Positions 23,806 through 37,000 of a DNA stretch of 64,000 nt are shown here, piece after piece. How positions within the stretch are numbered: the stretch's first letter is position 1; the number at the start of each line of letters is the position of its first letter. A program made the translations under genes and the position numbers. Under the pieces are notes generated by a model, which saw only the letters and a list, made by a program, of their open reading frames with translations, had not been told where the DNA came from and searched no databases. This stretch comes from Saksenaea vasiformis B4078 (Eukaryota; Mucoromycota; Mucoromycetes; Mucorales; Saksenaeaceae), in NCBI GenBank assembly GCA_000697055.1, contig JNDT01001781.1:62001-126000 (forward strand), read 5' to 3'.

Positions 23806-26052
23806 CTATCTTGTTGCTGTTTTTCTACGTCTACTGCCAATACGTTGGAGACAATGCCGAATAAGGGCATATGTCTTATTACGCGTCACATACATTGTCT
23901 TTTGTTGTAGACTTTCATTTCTTGCTGCTCCCATTGCGACCGCCCTGGCAAGACACGCTGCTGGGGCTTCATTGATATTTGTCCGTTTGTGAAGTGCATG
24001 ATTTACATAGGCCATTGGTTCCGCCATAGCTGAGTTTCGTCGTTCTTGTGCGACCTTGGCTTCTTGTCCTACAAACCCCCATTCGTCCATGGTCTCCGCA
24101 TGATGATCAGCTGTATCATCAGTATATTGAATAGGTCGAAATAGGTACTGATCAAAATAGCATACTGCATCGTGACCATGCTTTCGTGCACATAGTAAAT
24201 AACGATCGTGGAAAGTCTGGACCGGAGCTAGTAACGAGGTAGGTAACACATCCGCTTCTTCGTCGAGGCATTGTAAGACCTCCGCGAAGTCTGGTACATC
24301 CCCCGACTTGAGGCTAAAGATAAGCAATGCCCAGTACATTGAATAACTGCTTGTACCTTCTTGATCAAGCGATTCATCAATTGTTCTTTTCTTATGCCAT
24401 ATTTCCGACGCCTTCTGACACATGGCCATGATCGTCGCAGCTGGCCCCTGACATTCATGCAGAAACGCACAAAAAATGGGTGTAATGATATTTCCGTCTC
24501 TCAGCAGGTTGTTCATCTGTAATCTTTCTAACGTTGTGTAGACGCTCATCACCTTGGTATATCTCGCATGATCTCGATTTTCTGGGCTAGTAGCCGTGAT
24601 CGACAGCAAATCACGCAAAAACCCTGGTGTCTCAGCTTGGTCTGGATGTAGGTACTCCGAACACATGAACCGTGAATAGACACTCCATGCACGAGATTCC
24701 CATTCAGCCCGTCGCGATACATTGCTGATCGGTGTTTCATTGTACGCTTGCCAGCATAAATGAACGACCACCCGCGGCGTCACCTCGTTCACTGCCTTAT
24801 CCATCGCCGTATAAACTTGCCATCCATACTCAAACTGTTTCTTGTTAAGAGATGTGTAAATCATTGTATTATCCGTGTCGATCTTTTCTCGTTCCATTTT
24901 GTCTGGCGTCGTCTCCATACTCATCCAATGCATAGCTTTATCGGTAAAACTTCGTCGCCGTTCTTTCTGTAACTCCAGCGCATTGAGTGCTTCGCGCCGT
25001 CTTGTTTCATACCTATCTTTCTTAATCATCCAGTCATTGTCGCCTAACGCTGTCTGATAAAACATCCAAAGCTTAAACCGATCATGATCTGTTACTGAAT
25101 TCATAAGAGGTGTATCGATGTGAAGAGGAGGAAGATCCGTAAGTGCCAACGGATTCGAAACTTCGATAAATGGTTTTCCATAATCGCTCAGCAACCATTC
25201 AGCCTCTTCCACTTGTTGCGGTCTTTGTATCAGGTGCAACGAAATTGCCAATCGGTAAACCTCGGTGTCCCATGCTACCCGCGGCATAGAGTAAAGAGCT
25301 TGTAATGCCAAGCTTCGGTAATTGTAGTGTAACAAAAGTGTTACTACCGCAACGTAGGCATCTTTCTACGGTTCCGACCATCATCAACAGACAAATCGAG
25401 AAAGATCCGTCGCTTTTACCTCGAGTGTATAACCAGATTCGACCACTTTGGTAAACAGTCGCCATACAACACAATTGTGGATGGCATCAGGTGCTTTCAG
25501 ATCAACACCAGAAATTTCATTTACAACACTGGCCACCTTAGGTTCACATAACGTTTTGAGCATGCGTGAATAAATTGAGGCAATTAAGTCTGGGCTATGA
25601 CCTGAATCTCCTTCCGTCATATTCATCCATGATACGGCTTCCTGCAGAACAGACACGGCTTTCCGAACATCATCCTGATTAAGCAGTTCGTTAACCTCAT
25701 TGCCAATAGCGATGCTGCTGCGTTGTCGACGATGTCTTTTCTTCTTTTGTTGAAGAGGTTCACTGTCGATAGACTCCGAACGAGCCGAATGATATTCTGC
25801 TGAATCTGGCGATTGTGGTGAGGGATGTGACGGACGATCTTCAGATTGTTCTTTTTCACTATCAGGAGGTGGTGTAGGTGACGAAAGTGTAAATGATGGC
25901 CAGCCTTCGAATACGCTGCTTAGAATCGAAGGCGTACTCACTTTCTGAACCCATGTGTCCTCCTCTTCTTCCTGAATGCTTTTTCTTCTAAATGTAGGTC
26001 TTATAGGTTGAGGTGAAAAAATGGCTGTCGCAGCCTCTACTGGCATCGACAT
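23806..26052 (-). CDS. PPR-like alpha-helical repeat protein, function unknown
   Basis: Two exons (26052-25420 and 25365-23806) are joined by a 54-base intron that contains in-frame stops, giving 730 aa. The first about 110 residues are low-complexity (Ser/Pro/Glu, with KKKRHRRQR). The rest is helical. The join gives [19 protein letters not shown] then [16 protein letters not shown], which looks like a pentatricopeptide unit, and other helix pairs follow ([33 protein letters not shown]). No mitochondrial presequence is evident, which is unusual for PPR proteins. It lies 160 bases upstream of the phosphatase start on the same strand. I do not recognise a named orthologue; the repeat class is inferred from pattern. 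Confidence 0.8.
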
Positions 26053-29027
26053 GGCATGAAAAAAAAGTTTTGGAGGAAATGATTTTTTCTCTTTGTCGAT
26101 GAAACCTGGTTTTAAAGATTTGGGGATGTGAAACTATTCAAATCATACCTTGATTTTTTTCTTTTTTTTTACCTGACAGAACTCTGGCACTCCCATTTCC
26201 GCACAGTGTGAAGTACCTCTTAGACAGATACCCTTTGCTGAAAATATTGACAATAAATACTGGGAAACTATATAACTGCTAACACAAATTAAGAGTCGAA
26301 TCGGGAAAAAAAGTCGCGTTCCGGATGGTTGAAAAAGAAGCGCAAAACGAGTGCGTCTATCCATGCGAAAGGCGTTGAGAATCCTTCATCTTTACCACTA
26401 TGCAATGGAAATCAGGTGGCTCAGATGATTTTTGCAATAGTGGCAGCTCAGACTCTACGCACGAAGGCAAATTCTTATACACTGTTTCCTGAGAACCAGA
26501 ATTTTTTGCCGAGAGGTCCGAGTCAATGGAGATTAAGCAGCCTAGCGCACTTGTTTGTTCTGACTATTGACAAACATCATCTCCAAGACCGAGCTTAGCT
26601 TTTTGCGTAGACTGGTGCTTGCTCTATGGCCCTTGTATCTGACACTGGAAATATCTATCAAGCAAACATTTTTTATTAGTTGACTGCCTACCGTATTTAC
26701 AATATTTATGAGACGTTGAACAAGCTTGGATTATACTTCATTTACAAGAATTCGACGGAAACTGACTGAGGGATTTTGCTATTTTCAGGGCGGGAAATTC
26801 TCTCTCGCTGGGTGGCAAAGATTTCCGAAATTGACTTCATAAAAGCCTCTGGACCGCGATGTATGAAGGTTTCAGCAATCTGCGAGTCGCTATCAAGCGG
26901 TAAAATTTTTTTCGCATATGCTTCTTTCCTAATGCAATAGTGTTATACAGACGGTTTGCTTCTTGTGGAATCGGTCCGCATCCAGGAAAACATCATTTCT
27001 TTTGTTGGGAAAAAAGAACCCAATAAAAATGTTTGAACGTTTCCTATTCTCTCTATGCAACAGAAATAATATAGCAGCAAAACCTTGAAAAAACATGCTT
27101 TGCTCTATTTTCCCTCGCCGTCTCACACCGGCTCCTGTCCGTCTTAACGTATTGGGAATGCGGGTCTCATCCGCTGGAGATACGCCAATGAACTGGCGCA
27201 AAATTCATCACCAGCCAGAGCAAAGTCACACTCGAAAGGCGGTGACAGGGAATTGTGACGAGTAGACGGAGTTTGTGACTCGCGAAATTACGTCTGTGAC
27301 TGGGATAAAAAAACTATAAAAATGGGGCACACTTGCGTTCTCGATGATTCTTCGTTGCCTCTGTCTTGTACTCAGATCGGATAAATCTTTCGCCTTTTAC
27401 TAAAGATTTCCGTGGATACGGGACATTGAGGAGGCTAACCCAAATTTTTTGTTACCCCAATTTGAACAATTGTTCATTTTGTGGCTCAAATATAAAGGAA
27501 ATGAAAAAAAAATCCGAATAAAATTTATCGCTTGCTGTTGCACTTCCCAGTAAAAGTTAACGGGCATGTGGAGCTGTTACATGTGCTTGTCTTTTGTGAT
27601 GTCTATTGATTGCACTTATCTCAAGCCCGTTCTCATCTTTTAAAGGCAGTTGGAGCTTATGGAACTCTGTTGACGTCCTTTTGTGTCCGCTTTCGGTTTA
27701 AGGACTTTGGCCTCTTTCTAGTAAGTCTCCTCGCCTTTAAGGGTTCTGATAAATTCGAGATTGTTCCTCGGTTGCTAAAATCTTCGTCACCTCGTACACG
27801 GTTTAATCAATTGCATGTACACTTCCTCTGGAACTCTACGTAGATGAGCTGAAGCTGTTGGAACCAAGGACGTTTCGTAACCATGTAGAGTCTATCTTTG
27901 GATTTACACACAACTGCCATTGGATACTGTTTATTGAATAGATTTTGCGTCCATGAGTAGCCACTTTTACGCTAAAAAAAGGAATCAAGTATGCGTTTGT
28001 TAATACGTATATTGGCAACAAATTCATACACTACTTACATCAACGCGACCCCTCGATGGACGCGAAATTCATATAGACAGCATAAACTTTTTTTATGGTT
28101 AGTAAATGGAACAATATTTGGATGTCATACTACTTACCCCGGAAGGGTATTCTCATGATTTCATGGGAGCCGCATCCCGCACCGTGATGGGTGAGAGAGG
28201 TAGAAGAGGAGGAGATTGGCTTCGATGTGAGTGGCCAATTGTAGCGCACTGCAGAGGACTTGCAGCGATACAACGTCCAGCGACCTATTGTACAAGATGA
28301 GTGATGCTGAGTGCGACAACGTTCATTTTACTTACTTAAGTGATGGGTAAAGACGCCACCACAGCTGAGACGGTTCGGGACAGAGGTCATACAGGCTAAA
28401 CAATACATCAAAAGAAATGAGTGATTCTGGATATGTAGTCCATTAAAAGCACATACCGTGGATGTAAATTGAACAGAGCCAAAGAAAAAGGAAAGGTTTC
28501 ATGCGACCCTTTAAATACTGCTCATTTTACGCGTTCCGATCGGTGCGTTGGGAACCTATCACAATGGACCAGCGCAATACACCTTTGATTCAGAAATAAA
28601 AGTACCTGATCCTCTGCGCAAAAATACGCTGCCCCTCACCGCAGTATTGAGGTAGTGTCGACGCAAAGTAATATTTGGATGACGTAAATGTGTGCTCAAA
28701 ATCCAGCATTACCATAACCCCAACTGTCGTCTTAGGAAGATGCACATGTGATAACGCCTAAATAACGAGAGGTTATCCAATTATTCAGTTTACATAGCAG
28801 TGTGAGAATAAGAAGGGGATTGTTCAGGACAACAGAGACCATGATCATGCTGCTCTACGGTGTTGGATTTATTTCAAATAGTAAAAGAATATGTATCGAC
28901 CGTAATACAAGATATAACTTGTCACTCATAGAATAAAGCCCTTTGCATCAAGAACTCATATCCTTTTTTTGGGGATTTTCTTCGTTTCATACGTATGTTT
29001 TTCTATGCAGACAAAAATAACAGCGGA
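26053..29027. other. Gene-poor spacer, about 3 kb
   Basis: No ORF with family resemblance on either strand. A TATA-like CTATAAAAATGGGG at about 27314 is followed by a CT-rich stretch that resembles a promoter and leader, yet no protein can be read downstream. One dispersed repeat copy (about 27921-27955, minus) and a weaker piece (about 28031-28068, GATGGACGCGAAATT) are present. A non-coding transcript or a decayed gene is possible but unproven. Confidence 0.5.
27921..27955 (-). repeat. Dispersed short repeat, copy C
   Basis: On the minus strand it reads CATGGACGCAAAATC then TATTCAATAAACAGTAT. It shares both ends of copy B but lacks the first inverted-repeat arm and the A-rich middle, as if deleted between arms. 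Confidence 0.65.
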
Positions 29028-31948
29028 TCACTTGTCACTTGATTCATAACCTGATTTCTGAAGTTGTTCTAGTTCGCGTCGCAGAGCGTCGTTCTCATTT
29101 TTGAGCATAGCTCTCTCGCGAGCTGAGACTTCGAGCTGATGCTTAAGCGATTCCTATTGCAAAAAATTGAATACTACCGCGTCCATTAAAACTGTATTTT
29201 ACCATGAGGGCATAACTTTCATCGTCATGACAGTAAGATCTGTCACTTAAGGTTGATATATTAATCGCGGTATATAAATGGCAGTGCATGATAGAGTACC
29301 TGTTTCCCGTTTCCGCTGATGCGGAATGATGATCCAGTACATGGTCGATACTTCCATTCTCGTGCCATCTGCCGTTCATCAATAAGAATAAATTCTGTAA
29401 TGTCGCACGTTGCGCTTCGTTGTGTTTTATCAGTTCTTCCATCTGCGACTGGAAAATGTTGACAGTGGCGGAATCGCATGGAAGACGACCTGTCTGACCT
29501 TTGGGACAAGAGAATGACGGCGGGATAGAAGAATTAGAAGATAGCGAGGATGCTGGTGAATGATAAGATCCTGCTATAAAGCAAGTTACAACGGGTGCCA
29601 CCATAGCCTACGTGCTACTCACTATCTGCACTAAAGCGAGCTCCAGAAGAAAGCATATGGTTCATCTTTCTGGAGTCCTCTGTCCGTTCAAGTTCTCTTG
29701 CGCCCTCGTGATCTATTGACTGATTGCGAGACGTAGCGGCCCTAGATTGAGAAGATCCTTCCCGTGCTAATGGGAGACCTGCTGGTAAAAATGGGTTGTC
29801 ATGCGGTAATGCTGCGCTTTGAGGGGCTGAAGAATAGCCTACATAGCTTGCGCTATTTCCAGGTGCCAAAGATAATGCCGACAAAGGTTGAAGTCCTGCC
29901 CTAGCACGGCGATCTGTGCGACGCAATAAAAACCAGGCTCGTCTTTCATCCTTCTTACCTGTATTGTCATGACTCATTGTTCTGTTCATTTGTCTACTGT
30001 CCAACGGCATTGCAGTTGTAGGACTGTGTTCACTGGCACTTGCTTGTCTTGAGAGTTGATTTACGCTGAATCTACCTATTTTCATACCCGTTTCCTAACA
30101 GATGGGTGAGACATGGTCTATTATGAAAGACAGACTACCATGGTGTCATTGCTACTGAGACGCGTCGCTGGTGCCTCGGGTGAGGGAGACTTGGTGGATG
30201 AGCAGCTCGCCTTGGTTGCTTCCGTTGCATCGCGCGAGGTATCTTCAACGACAAATCGTGATTTTTTCGGCGTAGCGATGGGTACTTCAGTAGACCGCGA
30301 TGGGTTGATATTTACGTGGGTGGGACTTGATTCTGGATGTAGTTGGGGACTTCGGATAACTACATCTCCAAATGAAATATGGCGTTTTGGTGTGCTTATA
30401 GGTGGTGAATCTTGAGCCTTCCGTTGGTCATCTTCTTCATTAAAGTCCCATTCATCCGTCTTTGCGTCACAGAACTCCCTTCTTGGAAACTTCTTATGCG
30501 GTCTTTGTTCAAGAGGCGGTAGTTCCGCCAATAAGGTTTTTACGAGGTACTCTTTTTTCTTTGTTTGCCTGAAGAATGGGTGGAGCAAGAGTTTCTCCGA
30601 AGTCGGTCTATAGTAGCAAAAGTTATGAATGAAATTCGATAACCAGACATACCGCTTGGATGGATCTTTGTTCAAACAGAGATCCACCATATCTTTAAGT
30701 AGACGAGAATATTTATGTTTACTTGTTTCACGCACCAAGGTTGGCGGATCATTCGACAATGTCATCATCAACACCTTTTTCATACTTAGGAACAATCCTG
30801 TTAGGTCACGAAAATCGACTAACCTTCAAAGGAGGTAACTTTGCAAAAGGGGCGTGACCAGAAGCAAGTTCAATTGCAGTGATACCGAAACTCCATACAT
30901 CCGCCTTGTAGTCGTATCCTGCTTGTTCCATCACTTCGGGAGCCATCCAGCAAGGCTTTGATTATGGGATAAAATTAGAAACTTGTACTATAGAGACATA
31001 GACCTGTTTTCTTACTGTTCCAACAAAGGTTTTTCTGAGTCCTCTGCCACCGCTCTCCATCAAAGAACTGGAAACGCCAAAGTCAGCTAAAAGAACTGTA
31101 CCATCTTCATCCATCAGCAGATTGCCTGCTTTCACGTCTCGATGAATATGGCCATTTTTATGTAGATAAGCTAGGCCTTCCAGGGCTTGTTTGAGAATCA
31201 CAGCAATACTTGACTCGTCTAGTCCTTCGGGGAAACTAGTTTTCATAATATCCAAACAGGATCCTGCAGCGTTTGAAAATTATCACTACCTAAGGATTTT
31301 GTGCGTATTTCACTTTCCTCCAGCAAGGTAGGGTGTCACGATGTATAGTTTAGACCCGCTGACAAATGATCCATATACCCGCAAGACATTTGGATGTTTT
31401 GAGAGAGCCATCAAGGCGGTTTCACGCTAGAAGTGAAAAAAAAGGGGGGAAGGAAAGGGAGTTTAGTGTGCCACTGACGGATAAAGACTCCGCTACCCGA
31501 AGTTCATCAATTTGATTTCTTTCAAACATATCCAGGTCAATCACTTTGATTGCCACACGCTTGCTGAGAGGTAGATAAATGGCACTATGTACTACAGCAG
31601 ACGATCCGCATCCTACGGAAAATCATCAATGCTGTGATTGTTACAACGAAATGTACCTATGATTCTCTTGAATTCAAAATCTTCAAGGTTGTTGATGACA
31701 TGACCTTCCAGTGGACTGGCAGGATCCAAGTCAGCATCTTGCTGAACCATAGGGATGATTCGAAGACCGCTAAGCAGGTCGGAACCTGTCAACGAGCGTT
31801 TTGATGTATGTCCTTGAGCAGGCGAAGGGGTCGGTGGTGTTTGCCCACTGATTAAAATAGGTTTCGGTGAGGCGGCCTGCCGGGTGGCATCAGAGTCGCT
31901 GGCAGCTGTCAAAGTAACAGAAGGAGTATCACACGGTTCAGTAGACAT
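29028..31948 (-). CDS. OSR1/SPAK (FRAY-type) Ste20-family protein kinase
   Basis: Ste20-group kinase of the germinal-centre-kinase VI type; animal members act downstream of WNK kinases in ion and volume control. It starts [18 protein letters not shown] with a Ser/Pro-rich leader. Spliced kinase blocks are [11 protein letters not shown] then [11 protein letters not shown] (glycine loop), [10 protein letters not shown] (catalytic Lys), [17 protein letters not shown] and [11 protein letters not shown], then TFVGT with [40 protein letters not shown] and [14 protein letters not shown]. The spacing and the PCWMAPEVM activation segment identify the OSR1 branch. About ten introns interrupt it. The C-terminal half is Ser/Arg-rich with [10 protein letters not shown], and ends in a coiled coil ([20 protein letters not shown]) and stop at 29028. 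A conserved CCT/PF2 docking domain is not obvious. Length is roughly 780 aa by estimate. Confidence 0.92.
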
Positions 31949-34073
31949 GGTAAGAAAACATGGATAAGATAGACTGCATGATGCAGCTGTTTTAATAGAG
32001 CTCGACTTGTATGACGTGTCAATGAAAGCTCGCAGGATGAAGGATATTCCTTTGATTGCAATACTGCACGGCAACAAACACATGATCTGTTTTTGTTATA
32101 CAGGAAGCATGCAGGTGTATTCAATGCAAAGCATCAACGAATGTTTTTTTTTCTTTGCTCTATTTCATTTTCATCGATATCCGTAGCATAGCATAGCATA
32201 CCCGTGTAGCTTACCCCAATTTGCCCCCCTTAAGATATGTCTAGTCATTGGGTTTTGTCTGATTAAAATTTGAACTAGCAAAATAATCATTCACCAATGT
32301 CATTTATCTGAGTAGATGTTTTTAAGTCGGTGTATCCGGCGAAAATCCCGCAAGGTTTTCAGCTGCTTTCAAGTTTATCATAAAAGTGAGCCGTGCATAT
32401 GCAAACAAATCAACGCATAGACGAACCTTAGGTCCCTACATTTTTGTGGGATTTAAAAAGAAAAACAAACGGAAGTGAAGTGCACTGTAATGTCAGCAGC
32501 ATAATGAAATAAATACCATGAAACTTCTCTGCAGGGTGTTTATGACTTTTCTGATACGAATCTACAAAGCATTCTCAAGTGATGTTGAAATACATCGGTA
32601 AACTACTGCTGTTGCATTGCGTCATGGCAAGAAGAAAGGGAACAGGGTTGACAGAAGAGCAGAGAAAAAAAACTCAGTGCCATGACAATTTGAGCAAGGG
32701 CAGTGATAGGGATGCGGGGTGGATTTTTCCGTATATGTGTCTTAGGAACACAAGTATCACAAAACCAACATGCGCCGCCTGAAAACAGCCTGATTATCAG
32801 AAGCATACCTCAACGTAGGTCGGTTAAGAATATGAAAAAAAAAGTATTCGCAGACTAAAAAAGATGAAACTTCAGATGGTGCGCCATGTATCTGATCTAT
32901 GAGAATGTAGTTAGCATGAATTCGAATCAGAGGAAGTGCCGTGACCATGGATCCGAATTTCTGATGAATATATATGCAGTATCTATCTAAACGCGGTCGA
33001 CATCATTCGAATCCAAGTTATACATGCAGCAGTAGCATTGAAGTCCATCAGTAAGTGGATCGTTCGATGCTATATACCATGGATAATTTCCTAACCTAAC
33101 ATGGGATACATCTACAGTAGACGTAAATGAGTCCATATAAAGTCGTAGCTTTCCGCTACAGTCTGCAGTAATAGATGTATCTCAGTGCGAGGAAAGCTAC
33201 TGACTCTGCCATTTTAAAATAGAAAAAAAAGAGAAGATGCTACGCTACATATGCAGCCAATGGGTGAAAATTTATTGAAAAGCATTTGGACGAAAAGTGT
33301 GGGCAGAAAACGAAGGATGCGTGTCCTTTACGTCGGCACAGATGAAGTAGCGGTTGGTTCTCGGACAAACGGCCATGCCAGAAGAGGCGTAACGAAAATG
33401 CGACAACAAAATGGGACAATATAGCATCGTTGTGATGACAACAGAGCATAGAGCTTCAAAATACGTTCATAAGCATGTTCCTATTGCTTTCAGCCATCAG
33501 CCATCAGCCATGGCGAAGGCACATGTGCAGCACAACGGAAGACGGGAAGCTATCACTAAACATGGAGTTTTGCGATGCAATAGCTCGACCCGGTATCTCG
33601 TCCCAGTACGACTGTACTTCCAGAAATAGAGTCAATCAGTCTTTACACCATTTCAGCAACAAAAGATGTAACACAGCTATATACATTTAGCAAAGGGTCT
33701 CTGTTTTCCGTTTAATAGCTAAAGGTCAAGGTAAATTTCTTCACTGGCGCAGACCACTCCTGTCCATTCAGCGCAAGAAATTGTTCGGGGGACCCACGAC
33801 CGGATCCGGATTTGTCCATGTTTTTGGGACAATGCGGAGATGTGTATTGGTTGGCTGATTGGCTGCGTGTACATTGCGCGAATAAGAATTTCCATAGATT
33901 CTTTGATTGTGTGCACAGAGCTTTGACCAAGCTGATTCAATCTTATTGTTTCAGTGAAAGAAAGTGGTGGTAAGATAGCCTTTTGTTTATTTTTATTTTA
34001 CCGATTTCATGTTGCGCATAAATACCAAAAGCGTATCGTATTGCATTTTACTTACCGTTTCATCTTGTCAAAT
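31949..34073. other. Intergenic, divergent promoters of kinase and adenylate cyclase
   Basis: About 2.1 kb with no supportable gene. It includes a short AGCAT tandem near 32186-32202 and a triplicated CAGCCAT near 33494-33514. A TTTATTGAAAAGCATT string near 33271 weakly resembles the dispersed repeat. Confidence 0.5.
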
Positions 34074-37000
34074 ATGGACTTCCAGCCGTCACCTCATTCC
34101 GAACACTCATCGCCCGATAGTAACAAAAAAGAACACCAGTCAACCGCAGATTCTTTCTTTGCTCGAGTGTTTGGTCATCAGTCACACGAACCATCCCGAG
34201 GTAAGAAAAAAAGAAGAAGCAAAATGGTGCTATTGGAGGGTAATTCAAGCAAACTACTTTTTCGTTAGTTTCGCCAAAACCGCAACAAACTTTATCGTCG
34301 TCCATTTTACCTAACCCGTCACACCATACTCGCAACTCGTCTAATAACAGCATTTCATCTAATTCCTCTTCCACACCAGCCATGCCACTACAACGACGGC
34401 GTTCTTTTGACAGTTCTAAGGCACATAACAACCCGTCTCCGTCATCACGTCCCGAAAGTCCTACCACGATTGAGCGGTCGAAAGCCGCGCCACGTATTCA
34501 CTTTTATGAACTAAAACACCATAATCCAAGCAATGTACCCTTTCCCAGAGGAGGAAGGCATATAGGCGAACACCATTCACAGCCTTCCACGACAAAACGG
34601 AACGAACAACCCGAACAAACAAAGCAAACGCACGGTAAAACTGAGATATCATATAGAAATAACTTTGTCTCATACTATGGTTGCGAAACAGATGCTAGTC
34701 TATTGACAGTGCAGACACCGAAAGATAAGAAACGGTATCTTTTCAGCCGATTTGGCCGGAAAAAAAGTAATATACAAAAAAAGAAAAGGGGATCGTTATC
34801 CATGTGGCGTGCGGCTGATGTAGCCTTTGCTTATTAGGTCGTACGGATTTGAATGCAGCAGCAAACGAAAGTTCCGCTACAGGGCAGAGTGTGGAAGGAA
34901 GCTCACCTACAATGTCGGCAGCGTCAAGTAATGTATCCGTCACATCGCTCCATCCGCGGAAGCGATCGAGAGAATACGAAAAATTTTCATCTCCACATCC
35001 GCTTGAGGTGTCAACAACAGATGAATCTTGGCGAAATCAACAAAAAAATATCAGCTATGGCAACGTCAATGTATCAGGGGATAGGAAACGGTCCGTTAGT
35101 TCAATTACTAGCCGCAAAGGAAAAGACAGAGAAAGATCAGATGGAAGTCTTTCCTTCGGCACGGATATTTCATCGAAAGAGGTAAACCTTTATTTACTAC
35201 ATCATCTAGCAGATCACAACACTGACATTGTCCTTTTCTTTTTCTTATTTTTTTTTTTTCAAGGATATTGAATGTGAGTTATCTGCGGGTACCTATGACT
35301 ACGTAAATATTAAATACCCCTTCTGTTTATTCAGTGGATCAAAACTTTGGAAGTATGGCTGGTATCGTAGATCCAGGATACTATAGCAAGCATCAAAAAG
35401 GTTCATCAGGTCCAAGCTCCGTGACGACAGTAAGTTGTTACTGAATAACGTCAGTTAGCCGCTGATAAATTTTGCATGAAAAAGTATGACCCGTCAACTC
35501 CCGCAGAAATGTGGGCACCTCCTGATAGCTGGGCCGTCAAAACAGCTGGCGGCGGCGGCGACAGCAGAATGGAAATCGCGTCGACGTTGGTACCGGAAGA
35601 AGATTCTGAATATGACTCCTACACGCTGGTAGAGCAAGAACAATGGGACGTTCCTCGGAAAAATGTACGTACAGTCTATTGTTTGTTGTGCACTCATATC
35701 AATCATGGATACAGTTCTGCATCCGTATCTTCCGCCCTGACGCGACCTTTGCCACACTGCAAGTGCCTTTGAATACTACAACCAGTGAGCTGGTAAAGAG
35801 ATTAGCAGGGAAATTTTTTCTGCATGACCCAAGCAAATACAGTCTCATGCTTAAACGACACGGACTTCGTATGTAATCGTTAAGCACCCGTAGCGTCGCT
35901 AATTGAGTTTCAGAACGGGCATTGTTACCAAACGAACGGCCAATGCAGATACAAAAAATGATTCTCGAGCAGATGGGATATACCGAGCAGGAAAACCTGG
36001 AGGATGTCGGTCGCGAAGATAATTCTTACCTACTACGATTCACATTCGGGCCCAACCTTACTCGGACAAGTCACGATGAAGCTGAATTTGGCAATTTTCA
36101 ACAGATCGATTTACATGCACGGAACTTAACAACCGTTCCGCCCTCGCTCCACGAACGTGCATCTTCCATCATTTCTCTTGATCTTTCGAAGAACCTGCAC
36201 ATGGGAATTCCCATCGATTTCGCGCAAGCATGCACTAACTTGAAACATCTTTGGTTAGCGAATAACGAGTACAACACCCTTCCTGAAGCTATTCGTGAAT
36301 TCCAAAGCCTGGAGCATTTCAACATATCGAATAATCGTTTGAGAGATTTGCAGCACGCGTGTTTGGAAAAATTGACCGAGTTACGAACGTTGCGATGTCT
36401 CAACAATAGATTGGAAACACTGCCGAAATCGTTTGCGTCATTCAAGCATCTGACTATTCTGTTTATATCAAATAATTCGTTCACCAAGTTCCCTGAAGTT
36501 ATTTGCGAAATCACGAGCCTTGCCTATCTTGACATTAGTTTCAACAAAATCACAGCATTCCCAGATGAAATCGGCAACTTAGTCAACCTTGTCGGTCTTT
36601 TCGCCATCGCCAATCGTCTTGCTGGAAGTTTACCGCCTAGCTTCGCAAAACTACAGAAACTCCAAGAACTCGATATCCGCCAAAATCTGATCACGGAACT
36701 CGATGTGATCGGTCAGTTACCCAAATTAGAAATCGTCTTTGTCGACTACAATGCCATTAGCATCGTCTCGTTTGATTTCAGAAATATTCGTCAACTGAAG
36801 ATGCGCAAGAACCACCTTACGCAGTTTAATTTGGGTTTCTGTTTAATGCCGGACATACCGATCCCACCTGAAATACCGAGTTCACCTATTACGCCTACGA
36901 TGCTTACAGACCTCAACCTTTCCAGCTGCAAACTGACATCCCTTCCGGATGATCTTTTCTTGATGACGACCTCTGTTGAAAATCTCGTCCTCGACAACAA

